The notes beneath the pieces were generated by a model, which saw only the letters and a list, made by a program, of their open reading frames with translations, was not told where the DNA came from and did not search any database. Shown here piece by piece: positions 46,781 through 58,292 of a stretch of 64,000 nt of DNA. The DNA is from Cristatella mucedo (lineage: Eukaryota > Bryozoa > Phylactolaemata > Cristatellidae), in contig WPIO01000010.1 in NCBI GenBank assembly GCA_009760855.2, positions 4,232,001-4,296,000 on the forward strand, given 5' to 3'. The position numbers and the translations under genes were made by a program. Every line of letters begins with the position of its first letter. Positions within the stretch are counted from its first letter, which is position 1.

Positions 46781-47580
46781 GTAGTCCTAGAATGAAAAAA
46801 CTCTCGGCGGGCGAAATCATCAAAGCGTTCCGTGAGAGTCCTTGCCTATGGGAACCTACGAGCTAGCACCACAAGAATCAGATTGTGAGGCGGTGTGCGA
46901 TAAAAGTAATCGTGGAAGGTTAAAATTAACCGGGAGGTGAATCTCAAAGGGCCATTTCTTACCTAATGAAAAAATGCAATTTTCCCATGAACATGTGGAG
47001 CGAGTAGGAAGTAAGACTTAGTGTAAGGCTGATTGTGTAGACTTCCCATAAAAATGAAGACCGAAGAAAGAAAGAAGGAGAAAGGAAGTAGGGTAGGTTA
47101 ACACTCACCGTGTAAACCCGGCTTAAGGCTCGATGCCTGAAAAGCCACTAGAACTGCTATCTGAGCTCTGATGCCTGTCCCTTGAAGCCTAGTAGTCAAT
47201 GGAAAGAATTATCGGGTCTTCAAGGGGGGCCTAAAGGCGTATTTTTAGCCAAAAAAGGCTTGCATGGCTGTAGTTTTGGTTGCCGAGTAGTTCAATCGCA
47301 CCCCTTCAATGAGAGGGGGTGGGGTTAGCCGCGATAGCTTCTCGTCTACGCCCCCTACGCCCTCGACGGCGGCCGCTTGAGCCTTCAGAGAAACGTTAAT
47401 ATCTATGGGTGATAGTTTAGTATCTCTATGCTCGTAAGTGCTTCGCTAGGGACAATCCTAAACTACAATCGCATCCATATTTGTATTATAAATACATGTT
47501 TAAATTAATATGAAATTATTATTGTCAAATTTAAGCATGCAGAATCTAATTTGTGTTGGTGGTTCAACAACTCTTAATGG

Positions 47581-47653
47581 TCTTCCGTCTGTCTGTGCGC
47601 TTCCGGAGTAGCGCCTCTTCGCCGTGGTTTGCGTAGCGAGTACTGACTTTCAG
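47581..47653 (+). promoter_or_regulatory. candidate promoter/5' UTR of eIF3d
   Basis: The 70 bases before the eIF3d ATG are pyrimidine-rich, and CTTCCGG at 47600-47606 matches an ETS-type core common in promoters of housekeeping translation genes. Pyrimidine runs such as TCTTCCGTCTGTCTGT could hold a TOP-like start. No TATA box is visible. This is inference from position and motif; the transcription start is not known. Confidence 0.35.
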
Positions 47654-50600
47654 ATGGCGGCATTCGTGCCTCCAGTTATCCAAGATAACCCTGACGGATG
47701 GGGTCCATGTTCAATACCGGAGCACTTTATAGACATGCCTTATCAACCGTTTGAGAAAAGCCAAAGACTCGGCAAGGTAATGCGGTTTTTACGTGACATA
47801 TGGACGTAGGCGGGTGTTGAACATGGCTGTACTTACGTGCGCAGCAATGAGGATACCTGTGGGGCTATCTCTTTCACAGATCTCAGACTGGACAGGGAAC
47901 ACGTATCAGGATAAGCGGTACCAAAGTGAGTTCAGCTTTGCCGGCGTTCTTGCTTTGGCGTTGCCTTCGTAATAATTGAGTCTTTCGTACAGTAATCCCT
48001 TTTTAGAGTTGTAGAGATGCTATTCGTTTTTGCAAATAATACACCTGTTAAATGCGAATCATTAAGTTTTGCATTGCTGCGTACCGCTGAATTTGGTTGA
48101 AGTACCCTTTCGTGTTAGCTGCCAACCGGAGCTTGCTGAAAAAAATGTGCTGCAGATAAGTACTCGTCGGCCTATGGAGCTGGAAACCAGTACGCTTATT
48201 ATCACGAAGAAGATGAAAGCACGTTTCAGTTGGTGGACACCGCCAAGACCCAGAAGCCTCTCTATCAAAGAGGCCGCGTCAAGTTCAATCAGGTATAGCT
48301 TGAGCGCTTTTGACCGGCGTTTCGAACAACTTTCTTAATAATAATAATATTGCACTTGATAAAGCGCCCTCAGAGAACTTGGTCTCTTTCTAGGCGCTTT
48401 ACATTTGCTGCAAAGTGATACGCAATAGAATAGTAAGTAAAATCATGCTTGAAAAACAAACAAAATGAATAACATGGTTAGGGGTTACATGCACTGGGTC
48501 AGCATGCAAATGTGGTTAGTGGCAGCATGCACAGTGTCAGCACGCATAAGCACATCGAGGACGAATCACAAGGACCCACTAAGTGCTGTCCTAAATAGGT
48601 ATGTTTTTAAGTTTCTTTTAAATGTGGTCAGGTCAGGGGATGTTCTGATGCAGGTCGGGAGGGAGTTCCAGGCTGTGGGAGCATACGAGCTAAATGCACG
48701 GTCTCCAAAGGATTTAAGGTTCTTAAAACGTCTAAGGCTGGTGAGCGCCGTGTGAGATGCATCCTTCGAGAAATAGCAGGGATTTAAAATAGGTAAATAA
48801 ATAAATGTATATCTGAACTGGTAGCTGGATTATAAAAGCAGAACGGCCTTAAAGTATAGCGACAGCGTATGAAAGGCAAAGAAGAATATGCCATGTCGTC
48901 ATCGGTAGCTGAACCCACGGCCTCAACAATCAGGGGCTGGATTCACACCAAGCGACCCATTGTAGCTGACAATCTCATCGAAAGTACTCGTGCTGTGCAG
49001 AGCTGTCAAATGAAGGGTGGAAAGTCGTGAGATGACTTCATGCAGAGGCAATTAGGGCATTTAAGCTCCGACGTGATGTAGTGTAATGTAAATCCATTTG
49101 TAAGTACACTAAGGCATGAAGACTGTGGATGTTACACATGAGATTTGTCTACAGCACACTCAAAGCCCAAGCTGCTTTTGGTACCCATGATAAGTGATAA
49201 GATGATTTATGGTTTCTGGTAAGGATCCTTGGTTTGCTTCCCTAACGTTGAAGCACTTTATGTATGTTGTTTATCGAGCATGATACTACTAACCGTTCGA
49301 TTGTGCTTCATTTGCAGCAAATGTAAAGTGCCTATTAAGAGATTTAGTTCTCCGAGGTCGCTATATAAAATGCATTATTATTATTATTATTATTATTATG
49401 TCAATATCCGTTTAGTATACACCTTAGGAGTGATGCTGTGATCACCTGCACCGCTCTTTGTCAGTATGCAGTTGCCAAACATGTTATCTTACCTCTTCTT
49501 TATAGCAACGACAGCAGCGTGAGCGGCGTGCTCAGATTAATGCTGCCAAGCTGGAAATCCTTTCAAAGTCACAGAAGAGCCGGGAGAGGTGTGTTTTCTC
49601 GAGTTGTGCAAGCAGCAGGCTCTCACGTTGGTTTCTCCCTCTGGTTTGGTTTTGTAGCTATGCAGATCCCAGATAGTCCTATGTAACTGTGTAACTCCTA
49701 TGTAACTATCCCGATATAACTATGCCTAAGCGACCGATATTATGAATTGATTTATTTCTTTAGGGATCGGCAGCGGCAGCTACGTAAGTGGCAGAAAAAT
49801 TACGGACGGCAGGTGCAAGAAAACAAAAAGCTGCCGGCAAAACATCGAGAGGCTTCTGTGACTGTTCGTGACTCGTGGGCAGTGCTCGAAGAGATGGATT
49901 TTGTTCGTTTGTCGAAGCTGAGTTTGCCTAATATTGGAGAAGGCAGTGACCTGTGCGTTGCCTGCTTGTGCCATTGCCTGCTTGTGCCGTCCTTGGTGGT
50001 GTTGTTTCACTTGTGATTGGAGCCTTGTCACCGTGCCATCTTGTGGTTTAGTTACACTTGTGGAAACATGGAATACTACGATAAGAAGTATGACCGTGTG
50101 AATACCAAGTCCGAGAAAAAAATGAAAAGGGTTAACAGAATATTCCACACTGTCACGACCACGGACGATCCCATTATTCGCCAGGTAATCAGTGGGTGCT
50201 TCCTAGACGTTCTTTGGTAAGCGTTTTTGTATACCTTTTTATTGAGTGCTCTTGAGGTAACAAGCTTCTTTATTTCAGCTTGCTAAATCCAAAGGCAACG
50301 TGTTTGCGACCGATTCAATTTTGACAACGTTGATGTGCTGCACACGGTCTGTTTACCCGTGGGATATCGTAGTTCAGCGTGTTGGCAACAAGCTGTTTTT
50401 TGATAAGCGAGACGATTCTGAATTTGGTAAGCGATTACTGTTTGTGGTTCTGCATGAGGACAGACTTGCAAATGTGTTACAGTGTATGGTGCATACTGTA
50501 TATCCCGTAGAATAATTGCTGCTAACTTTTGATCTATAGACTTGCTCACTGTTAGTGAAACTGCTGTTGAGCCTCCTGCTGATGACGGCGGGGCGCTGAA

Positions 50601-53260
50601 CTCACCGAAGAACTTGGCTCTAGAAGCTACTTTTATCAATCACAATTTTACTCAGCAAGTTTTGAAGGCGGTAGGTGGACGTTGTGTCTTATTGGTGGTC
50701 GGCTGTGCACATACTTGGTGTCGTGCACTGTAAGGTAGCATCTTCTGCAGGATGAAGAAAAACACAGCTTCTCTCATCCGAATCCATTCGTGCAGAAAGG
50801 TGAAGAAGCAGAAATTGCTTCAGTGGGATACAGGTACTGACTGTGTTTACTGCCCAATGCTCTCGTTTTATTTGTTTGTCGTGTAGTGGTCATCGTCATG
50901 ATCTCTCGTGACGCTTCTGTAGGTATCGACGGTTTGACATAGGAAACGACATTCAACTTGTTGTGCGGTGTGAGCATGATGCAGTTACGGTTGGCACAAA
51001 CGGCGAAACACAGTTCATCAATATAAAAGCACTTAACGAGTGGGACTCGCGAGTAAGTTCAGGCATCTGGGCATTGTGTGTGGTACCCATGAGTATAGTA
51101 GAGAAATGGATGCTGCTGTGTATTGGGTTATAACGAGGGTGACCTGATTGCTGCAGTTCTGTGGTGGCGTCGACTGGAGGACGAAGCTAGACGTGCAGAG
51201 AGGTGCTGTTTTGGCAACAGAGCTGAAAAACAATAGCTTTAAAATGGCTAAGTGGACTGCTTCCGCTCTGCTTGCTGGCTCTGACCAGATAAAGTTCGGG
51301 TGAGTGTCCCATTGCACTTTCCTTATTGCAAAATGATACATGCCTGCATAGCACTTGAAATGTTCTCATATTTTGCCTGCCGTGAAACTTGCTGCAATGT
51401 TTTCAGCTTCGTTTCGCGTACTCACTATCGTGATTCAACTCGGCACACGATCTTGGGAATGCAGCAGTTTAAACCTCCCGAGTTTGCGCTTCAAATGAAC
51501 CTCAACTTAGATAATGCTTGGGGTATTTTGAGATGTCTGATTGACTTCTGTATGAAGCTCAAGGAAGGAAAATACCTCATCATGAAAGATCCTATGAAGG
51601 TACCTCAGCCGAAGATGCCCTTCTTTTCACCTCGATTGCATGCTTATTGCAGTACTCCACCTCGGCCTTGATGCTTGTGCTGCTTATTGGTAGAAGCCTC
51701 ACTCCTTTAGTCTTGTTTCAGCATCGTTCTATGCATTAGCATGGTTGCTAAGTGGCACTGTATATGTTAAACCAAGTTAGCCTAATATCGAAAAGTAAGG
51801 CAAATCGTGAGATTGGCAACCTTATATTAAGGTTTCCTAATTAACAGGCTGTAATACGGATCTATGATATACCTGACAACACATTCGAAGATGAGGACGA
51901 AGATGACAGCCAAGATGATGAAGAGGAAGATAGTGATGAAGATAACGATGATGGTGCGTTCATTTCTCATTGGTGGTTGTCTGCTTAGTATGGTTGCTAG
52001 TAGTTGTGTTACTGGTGTGCACTCATGTGCATCCAGTGTGTGGCTGGTCATGCTTTTGTGTGTTGCCTTTCATTGTAATGTGACTTAAGACTTATAATAA
52101 TAATACTCCAGCATTTAGGTTTACAGCAGTATGCTATCAAATTTATTTATTTGGAACCCAAAGGCCTTAATGGGAGAAGGATGGCGCTAAAAGATGCATT
52201 TTTACTTACTCCTGCAGCCATCTTTGGTCATCCAAACCGAGGCTATGCAGATGAACTTAGTGTCGGTTTAGTACGGCAACGTATCGAGAGTGCCATTGTA
52301 CTCTTCTGGTAGGGGTGGCTTTTTTGGCTCATTCCACTTATTCCTATTCCCTGTCTTCGAAAGTGGCATGGATGAGAATAAGCTAATTGGCTAATCGCTT
52401 TAAAGCTCTATCAGGTTTTAAAGGCCACTCAGGCTTGCCCGAGTGGGAGCCCCATGTCACACGGGTATCACTGTGCTTGTAGGCATAAGCTGCACAGCTG
52501 CTTGCAGCGTCGATATGTCCCTTGCCTTCCAGGCTAAAGAAAGTTGTAATCTTGATGGTGAAGCATCGCTTATGATGGTGAGAGATCATGTCACTGCTGT
52601 GCAAGTATGATCCTAGAAACAACTTCTGTAGCTCATGCTTTAAAAGTGGATAGTGTGTCTCATTTGCATATTGTAACGTCACGATGCAATGGTAGAGAGA
52701 GAGAGAGAGAGTGAGAGCCTCCAGATTTTGCGGAGTTTCTTTCTTGTTCCTGGCCACTTGGTGTGCAATCTACACACTTATTTTCATCCATCCACCAAAC
52801 GTTGGTAAGCATCAGCATGCCTATGTATTCTGCTTTTAGGTCTGGTGGAGACTTTCTTAAATTCAGTTCTCTTGTTCTGCCGATATATACATTAGCTTCG
52901 GCAGTTTTCTGGTCATGCTAAAGCTGACCCATAGTTCCAGCAATGGTCACCCTGTTACTTGGTATAATGCCTCACGATTGATGAGCTCAGTGCAACCCTA
53001 CCCACGAGGATCCATGCATTTTGATGAAACACGTGATGCTGCAATTTTAATCAAACGCCGATTTTTTCAAGATTTTGCAAATGCAAAAGCTAATAACGAG
53101 ACCTGTTAGATTCGATTGTCACTAATGCCTTGCATAGCCCACATCCATGGACCGGTTTAGTTCTAGATATACTGTAAGTATTGGACTACTTTATTAATTT
53201 TTCATGAAGCTCCCTGTTATGATTGGCTTTTTGTTTTTCCTTTTAGATGCTGACAACTAG
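47654..53260 (+). CDS. EIF3D: eukaryotic translation initiation factor 3 subunit D (eIF3d), 14 exons, apparently complete
   Basis: eIF3d is the cap-binding subunit of the cytoplasmic eIF3 complex, which brings mRNA to the 40S ribosome. My exons are 47654-47776, 47880-47925, 48156-48292, 49506-49588, 49764-49952, 50052-50184, 50279-50426, 50540-50670, 50751-50833, 50923-51052, 51157-51299, 51407-51599, 51848-51953 and 53247-53260. All junctions are GT-AG, phases agree throughout, and the sum is 1659 nt (552 residues; human is about 548). Family signatures in order are [106 protein letters not shown] and an acidic D/E tail. The start is the first ATG, which gives MAAFVPPV. Intron 3 carries LINE debris. 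The 14-nt last exon is the least certain part: reading through the exon 13 donor would instead stop after a few more codons. Identity is near certain. Confidence 0.95.
48336..48728 (-). mobile_element. LINE family A copy in eIF3d intron 3
   Basis: The (TAA)n tail, hairpin, 3' UTR and the last coding part are antisense to eIF3d. The copy is truncated near 48728 and is very similar to the 32.5-kb copy. Confidence 0.85.
49079..49200 (-). mobile_element. LINE family B 3' end in eIF3d intron 3
   Basis: GTAGTGTAATGTAAATCC and antisense ORF-end sequence (CAGCACACTCAAAGCCCAAG) match family B. Confidence 0.6.
49255..49399 (+). mobile_element. LINE family A 3' terminal fragment in eIF3d intron 3
   Basis: GCAGCAAATGTAAAGTGCCT, AAGAGATTTAGTTCTCCGAG and (TTA)n end at 49399. 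It is sense to eIF3d. Confidence 0.75.
51954..53246 (+). other. eIF3d intron 13 with unexplained coding-like blocks
   Basis: This 1.3-kb intron is long for the gene and not visibly repeat-derived. Plus-strand open blocks with protein-like composition lie at 52136-52312 (includes [18 protein letters not shown], then a possible donor at 52309) and 52921-53109 (includes [20 protein letters not shown]). A mini-exon at 53138-53173 is flanked by AG and GTAAGT and joins in frame to an open frame at 53247-53327, starting from the same acceptor that eIF3d uses. A minus-strand open block at 52383-52540 includes [19 protein letters not shown] do not recognise any of these. They could be a small overlapping gene, decayed exons or chance. 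Confidence 0.4.
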
Positions 53261-53398
53261 CAGTGGCAAATACGAGGCAAACCTTCGGCATTGTCCTACA
53301 GAATGGCTTGTCCATCTTCATTGTTAACCACACGCACCTGCTGAACGTTAGAAACAGCCTGCTGTCTAAAAACCAGTTCAGTGTAATGGCTGTGTGGG

Positions 53399-53404
53399 AA
53401 TAAA
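53399..53404 (+). terminator. poly(A) signal AATAAA of eIF3d
   Basis: AATAAA lies about 140 bases downstream of the proposed eIF3d stop codon at 53260, a normal spacing for a short 3' UTR. It supports placing the last exon at 53247 rather than ending the gene at 51.99 kb. Confidence 0.65.
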
Positions 53405-53819
53405 AACGTGAAATACTATCTTGTAACGTGACTCATCTTTCAAATTTGTACTTTAACTGGTGTTATTTATATGTTAATTAGGTGTTTCGATTTTGTTCGT
53501 CGAAACGAGTGAGTTAAAACCTACGGTTTTGGATGTGTACCGATTTGTAAATGTATTTGCGTTACTATCATAGCAAACAAAGTCAGTAGTTTTTCATGAG
53601 AATAGCTACCAAATTTGTAACATTCCTATATGGAGTATTCAGGCTGACATAATTTTGAGCAGTAAGTTCTACAGACAGGAAGACAAGAATCCTGACCTTG
53701 AAGTTCGTGCTTCCACTCAAAGATCGATGTTCTGCACGTGCGGAGCCAATTCCTTTCGGCACGCTGGTTTAGGGGCTAAATTAGATACATAGTGCAATAG
53801 AGCGTAACTCATAGCAGTG

Positions 53820-53820
<1 letters not shown>

Positions 53821-53872
<52 letters not shown>
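53821..53872. repeat. (TA)n microsatellite between convergent genes
   Basis: A 52-bp TA run lies between the poly(A) signals of eIF3d and the DUF7802-like gene. Confidence 0.97.
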
Positions 53873-53876
<4 letters not shown>

Positions 53877-53971
53877 CAGTTTCAAAGAAAGTTCACACTG
53901 CAGAACATCAGTGTGTGGTCAAGTGCTCCTTAGTACATCGATACAGGCGAAACTAACACTTACAACAAAAT

Positions 53972-53977
53972 TTTATT
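53972..53977 (-). terminator. poly(A) signal (AATAAA on minus strand) of the DUF7802-like gene
   Basis: TTTATT on the plus strand reads AATAAA in the gene direction only about 10 bases after the stop codon, so the 3' UTR is probably very short. Its position supports the assigned C-terminus. Confidence 0.55.
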
Positions 53978-53987
53978 GATTGCTTAA

Positions 53988-56466
53988 CTAGTTTGCTTTC
54001 TTTTTTGCAGATGCCTTGTTGCTATTGCTCGTTGGCCTTTTTCCGACTAGCAGCTGAAAGTATATGATCCAGCCGAGGGCACAGACAAAAGTCACAATGG
54101 CAACGTATTCTGCGCGGTTAGGAAACGGGGTGCCGCACAGAGTATACCAGTTTAGAAACTGTCCGGGCGGCTCCCGGCGGCAGTGCCAGTCAAAGTAGTC
54201 CTCGGTGTAGTTGTTCACGCACAGATATTTGTTCCTTTGCAGAACCTAGAAAAAAGTGACTGCAAGGAGCCCACAGGCCGGCGCAATGACGTGAGCAAGC
54301 TCTAGCTGCAGATTGATCATGACGTAGCAGCAGGTGCGCCTGCTGCTCTACACCGACTGATGGATGCCGTATTCTTTGCAGCGCTGGTGGGTGGGTGCAG
54401 GATGGAGAGCACAACACTGCCCTGCATCTTTAGCTGAGGTTTATGCTCAACGACGTCGGTTGTCAATGCAGGTGACAAAAGTGGGGTCGCTGTCCGGCTG
54501 TGTTGACCACCCAGCTCGGTGTGGCAATGCCAGCCCTGGCACTGTGGTGGACGATGCCTTCTGTCTTGTTTGTCTGGCGAGGGCGGCAGCTGACTGGTCG
54601 ATTAGAGGCATGTTCAGACACGTTCAAGGTCGCGTCTGTCAGTGAGGCTTCGAGCACCGGGCGATGGATGGCAGCAGCCTCTAGTCTCGGTGGTCGAGTC
54701 AGGCCTCCCGTTCGAAGGGGCCTTCATAACAGGCCTGACCGATATCGAGACGAGAAGAAACGTGGGCCGGAAGAACTGGCCGACCTTGCGTGGCTCGAGC
54801 AGAGCTAGCAGCCACTGTCGCTGCAGTTTCGCTTGACAACGGAAGGACCTGAGTCGGGGTCTGGGAAGTAGAGCGGGTCTCCGCCCAGCAGCCGTTCCCT
54901 CTGGCCAGCCTTGCGGCACTTGCCGCCTGCACCGGCCGACCGTGGCAAACTAGGCAAGCTCATCACACTTGGTGCTGTGAGCCAGCATTGGCGCCAGCCC
55001 GAGAGCCTAGAGAGGGCAACGGTGCAACGGCGAGCTCACCTTTCCCGATAGCGAGGGCGAGGTCTGGATTTCGTCGCAGGGGCCGGTCATCTGTGCCAGG
55101 CCCGTCCTGACGATGCTCTCTGGCTTAGCCAGCAAGACGAACAGAACGCTGGTCGCGAGCTGAATCGTCACGCCGGTCAAGACGAGTGCCTCCGCAGTGT
55201 GTCTTTTGCCTTAAACCGAGTGCATTTATGTGTTCGCGGACCACCGGGCAGGGAGATGCGTTCAGCCAGCGATATGGGCTCGCCCTTCCTGCGACGGAAG
55301 GGCGAGCTCAGTGGATGCAGTGAAGCTAGAGCCACTCCCACCCCACCCCGAGTGTCGGTGCCCCTCCCCATCAAGAGCAGCCGTGCATGGGGGGGGGGGC
55401 ATTTTTATCGCGAGTTGCTTAGAAGGTCCATGCCTGCGCTGGGCTGCTTCGGTGGCCCACGAGCCCGCCACAACAGGCTGCTGAGCGGAACGCAGTGACT
55501 GCTGCCGGACTGGTCGGCAGCAAGAAGAGGGCGAGGGCAAGCATCGACGGTGACTGTGGCTACATAGCAAGGTCGCTGACGAAGCCGAGTTGGCCCGTGC
55601 TGTGACGTACACTGCAGTGCGTCTACTAGTGGTTCCCCACTGCCGATGGCTATAGACGCCCCAGCCGGTTCGCGAAACCGACTCCTCGTGCTGCTCGGCT
55701 TCAGCCGCGAATGTGGCTGCAGCGAGACGTGATGGTGATGGCTGCTTAACGAAAACCGGAGGGCTGCAAGGACGCGTCTCGATCGAAGTTAGCGACGAAT
55801 TCGCCGAGTCGAGACGGGAGACTCACCGGAGCGCTGGCCGTCTGCTGCCCGGTCGGTGCGCAGGATCGCAAGCAAGACGATCAGCGTGCAGGTGGCGAGG
55901 AACATGAGCACGGGTGCTTCGGAGTGCACGCCGTAGTGGTCGTGGAGTGGATGGTAGTACAGCATAAAGAGCAGCGATCCGACGGGCATCGCCAGCAGTC
56001 CTGCCACCAGCGCCGACAGGGACAGCGCCGCAGCCCTGCAAAGCCGAGGCGATTCGAGTCCCATCTCGAGGCGGACCGTACGAGCAGGAGGCAGGACGAG
56101 CGAGCCGCCGAGCGTTTTAAGCCCGGAGCTGCGCTACCGGCTGCTTCCTCTCTCGCGTGTGGCATGCAAAATCGCGTCTCACTGCACGTGTCATCCTAGC
56201 AGCGCGAGCAGCTGATGCTCGAACCTGCACGTGGTGCAAGGCAGCAGCAGGCGGCGCAGGCCGAAGAATAGCGCGTGCAGCGCGGCGCTGAAGGCCGTGT
56301 GAAAGTGGTAGCTGGTCCACGGCACCCAGTAGGTGCGGTCTGCCAGGTTGGCGTCGGTGTCGTGCCACACCCAATGCAGCAGCTTCACGCCCAAAATGTC
56401 GTAGGGCACGTCGAGCAGCATCGAGCAGAGACCGACTGCAACGCAGACGCACGTGACTCGCACAGC
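53988..56466 (-). CDS. multipass membrane protein, DUF7802-like, 5' end not found
   Basis: Four minus-strand exons are supported: 56466-56225, 56035-55827, 55209-55040 and 54245-53988. Every junction is GT-AG with matching phase (0, 2, 1, 0), and the last exon ends in TAG. The first visible exon encodes DVPYDILGVKLLHW, HDTD and WVPWTSYHFHTAFSAALHALFFG; the second has two hydrophobic helices (ALVAGLLAMPVGSLLFML, and one ending LIVLLAIL); the third has LATSVLFVLLAKPES; the last has CVNNYTEDYFDWHC, WYTLCGTPFPNRAEY and a hydrophobic helix before a Lys-rich tail. The WHDTD and CGTPFPNRAEY patterns recall metazoan DUF7802 proteins, of unknown function. This is from memory; the upstream exon or exons with the start codon were not found. 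Exons are more GC-rich than the surrounding DNA. The gene is convergent with eIF3d. Confidence 0.75.
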
Positions 56467-57424
56467 CTGGCAGCTACTGCAGGAGGAGGTTGCATCGTTT
56501 CTGGTGGCTCTTGAGCTCCCCCACTCCTCCGTCCACGATTTGGTCGGTCAACGACAGAGGACCGAACACAAGTAGGTCGACCGCAGGGGACACAGTCAGC
56601 CGGCTTGTGCCACCGGACCGCCCTGTGCAGTCGTCCCATGGCACCGAGACTCGGCTCTCAAGCGTTCGTTGCCAGCAGCAGTGGCAGCAACGGTTGCTGA
56701 GGAATTCCGAGAGGCAGGGTCGCGGCCTGTGCCAACCGATGGCTTGCTCTCAGCAGAAGTGCTTCCTGTGCAAGCCAGCAGGTCGGATCCCCCCCTCCCC
56801 GCACCACAGTCTACCTGCCATCCCCCGTCCCAGTCTCGAGCCGGCCAGCCTCCTCCAATAAGCACGGGGTCGGTCCCCTTTCTGGCATTAATGGCATGGC
56901 AAGGCGACCTCCCTGCCTAGCTAGCCTCCCCTATGCCTGCCTGTAGGTAGGTCGACCACGCCCCCACACTGTCGGCCATCCCTCCTCGGTGTGAGGGCAG
57001 CCTGGCCGGCTCTTGCGGGTCAGATGCAGCCCGACGGCAGGTCAATAGGGCAGCCCACTATCGCGCAGAAGATCGGCAGCCCCGGGGAGATGGAGGGGCG
57101 GGCTGCCGGCTGCTGCTCTGAGCAGTGAGCCTCCTCCTTAGAGCCAGCAGGGTGGCCGGTTTCGGCAGTTCGCTTCGCTGTCTCGCGATTATCAGTTTAT
57201 GGGACTGCCCTGCAAGGTGATTAATCACGTGATATTCAGGCTCGCTTGCGTTAAGAAGTTTTAAGTTGCTTCTTGGTAAGATGACGGCCGATTACACGGT
57301 ACCTCGGCCTGAATGGACTCGCTCAGCCAGAGATGAACCTGGTGGAAGTCACCGGCCTGCTCGAGTCAGCAGAGAACTACGATCGGTTGGATAGAAGGAG
57401 CTTATGATAAAACTAAAGCTCCTC

Positions 57425-57590
57425 CTTATAAATAGAGAGCTGATTTAACAGCCTCATTTATATAGTGGCAGAAGAGCCTTTACGGCTATCACAACCACTT
57501 GCCGCGGGCACTAAAGGATCGTCCACTGCAGGACTCAAACCCACGATCCGGGTCGTGAAGAGTAAGCACCTTACCACCTTATATACAATG
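57425..57590 (-). mobile_element. tRNA-derived SINE
   Basis: AGCTGATTTAACAGCCTC, GTGGCAGAAGAGCCTTTACG and ACTCAAACCCACGATCCGGG match the antisense of the family. Confidence 0.75.
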
Positions 57591-57880
57591 ACACGGAGTC
57601 GGAACAAAGGGACATGGGCCCTTTGGGGTCACTCTTGAGCAAGGATCAGGTTAACGGCCTCGCTCTGGTCGTTTAGATCAGCCTTCTTGGCCACCTGATT
57701 TTCAGCCGACATGTTAATTAACTGTACTATTATTGCATCAGTGCCTGTTTAGCTTTCGTGAGACTTTATTCGGAGCAAAGTTTAGTCTCCTGTACCGTAA
57801 GTTTGCTGTGTCTTGATTCATTTGCAATTCGTATGCCTAATTTTACAGATTCTAAAGTTCAGCTTATGCCTAGGCTCTTA

Positions 57881-58257
57881 ATAATAAAAGAGAATACTAC
57901 CTTTTTATAGTGCCACCAGAGAACAAAATTCCTTTCTAGGCACAGTTGTAATTCTTTCTAGGCACAGCTGTAAATGAAGCAACGTGATTAGCAACAACGT
58001 ACACAGCGTCGGTACACATGAGCACCCACGCAGAGGACGATTCACGTGGACCCGGCGAGTACTTCGAGGAACAGATGCGTTTTTAGCTTCTTTTTTAATT
58101 CGTAGGTGGTACAGTGCCTAGTCTGATTGCATAAGGTGTCCCTCTTAAACGACCAGGTTCATGAGCTCGACCCCTGCAGCATATGCAAAGCGCCTGGCGA
58201 CACCGCCGGACAGTTGCCCCGGCTGCATCGAGAGCGAACAGCGAATCCATAGCTCTA

Positions 58258-58292
<35 letters not shown>

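Noticed and set aside
54250-55035. Long minus and plus frames between the last two exons of the DUF7802-like gene
   Set aside because: They have GC-driven composition with Arg/Ala/Pro bias and no motif, and the flanking exons already join in phase without them.
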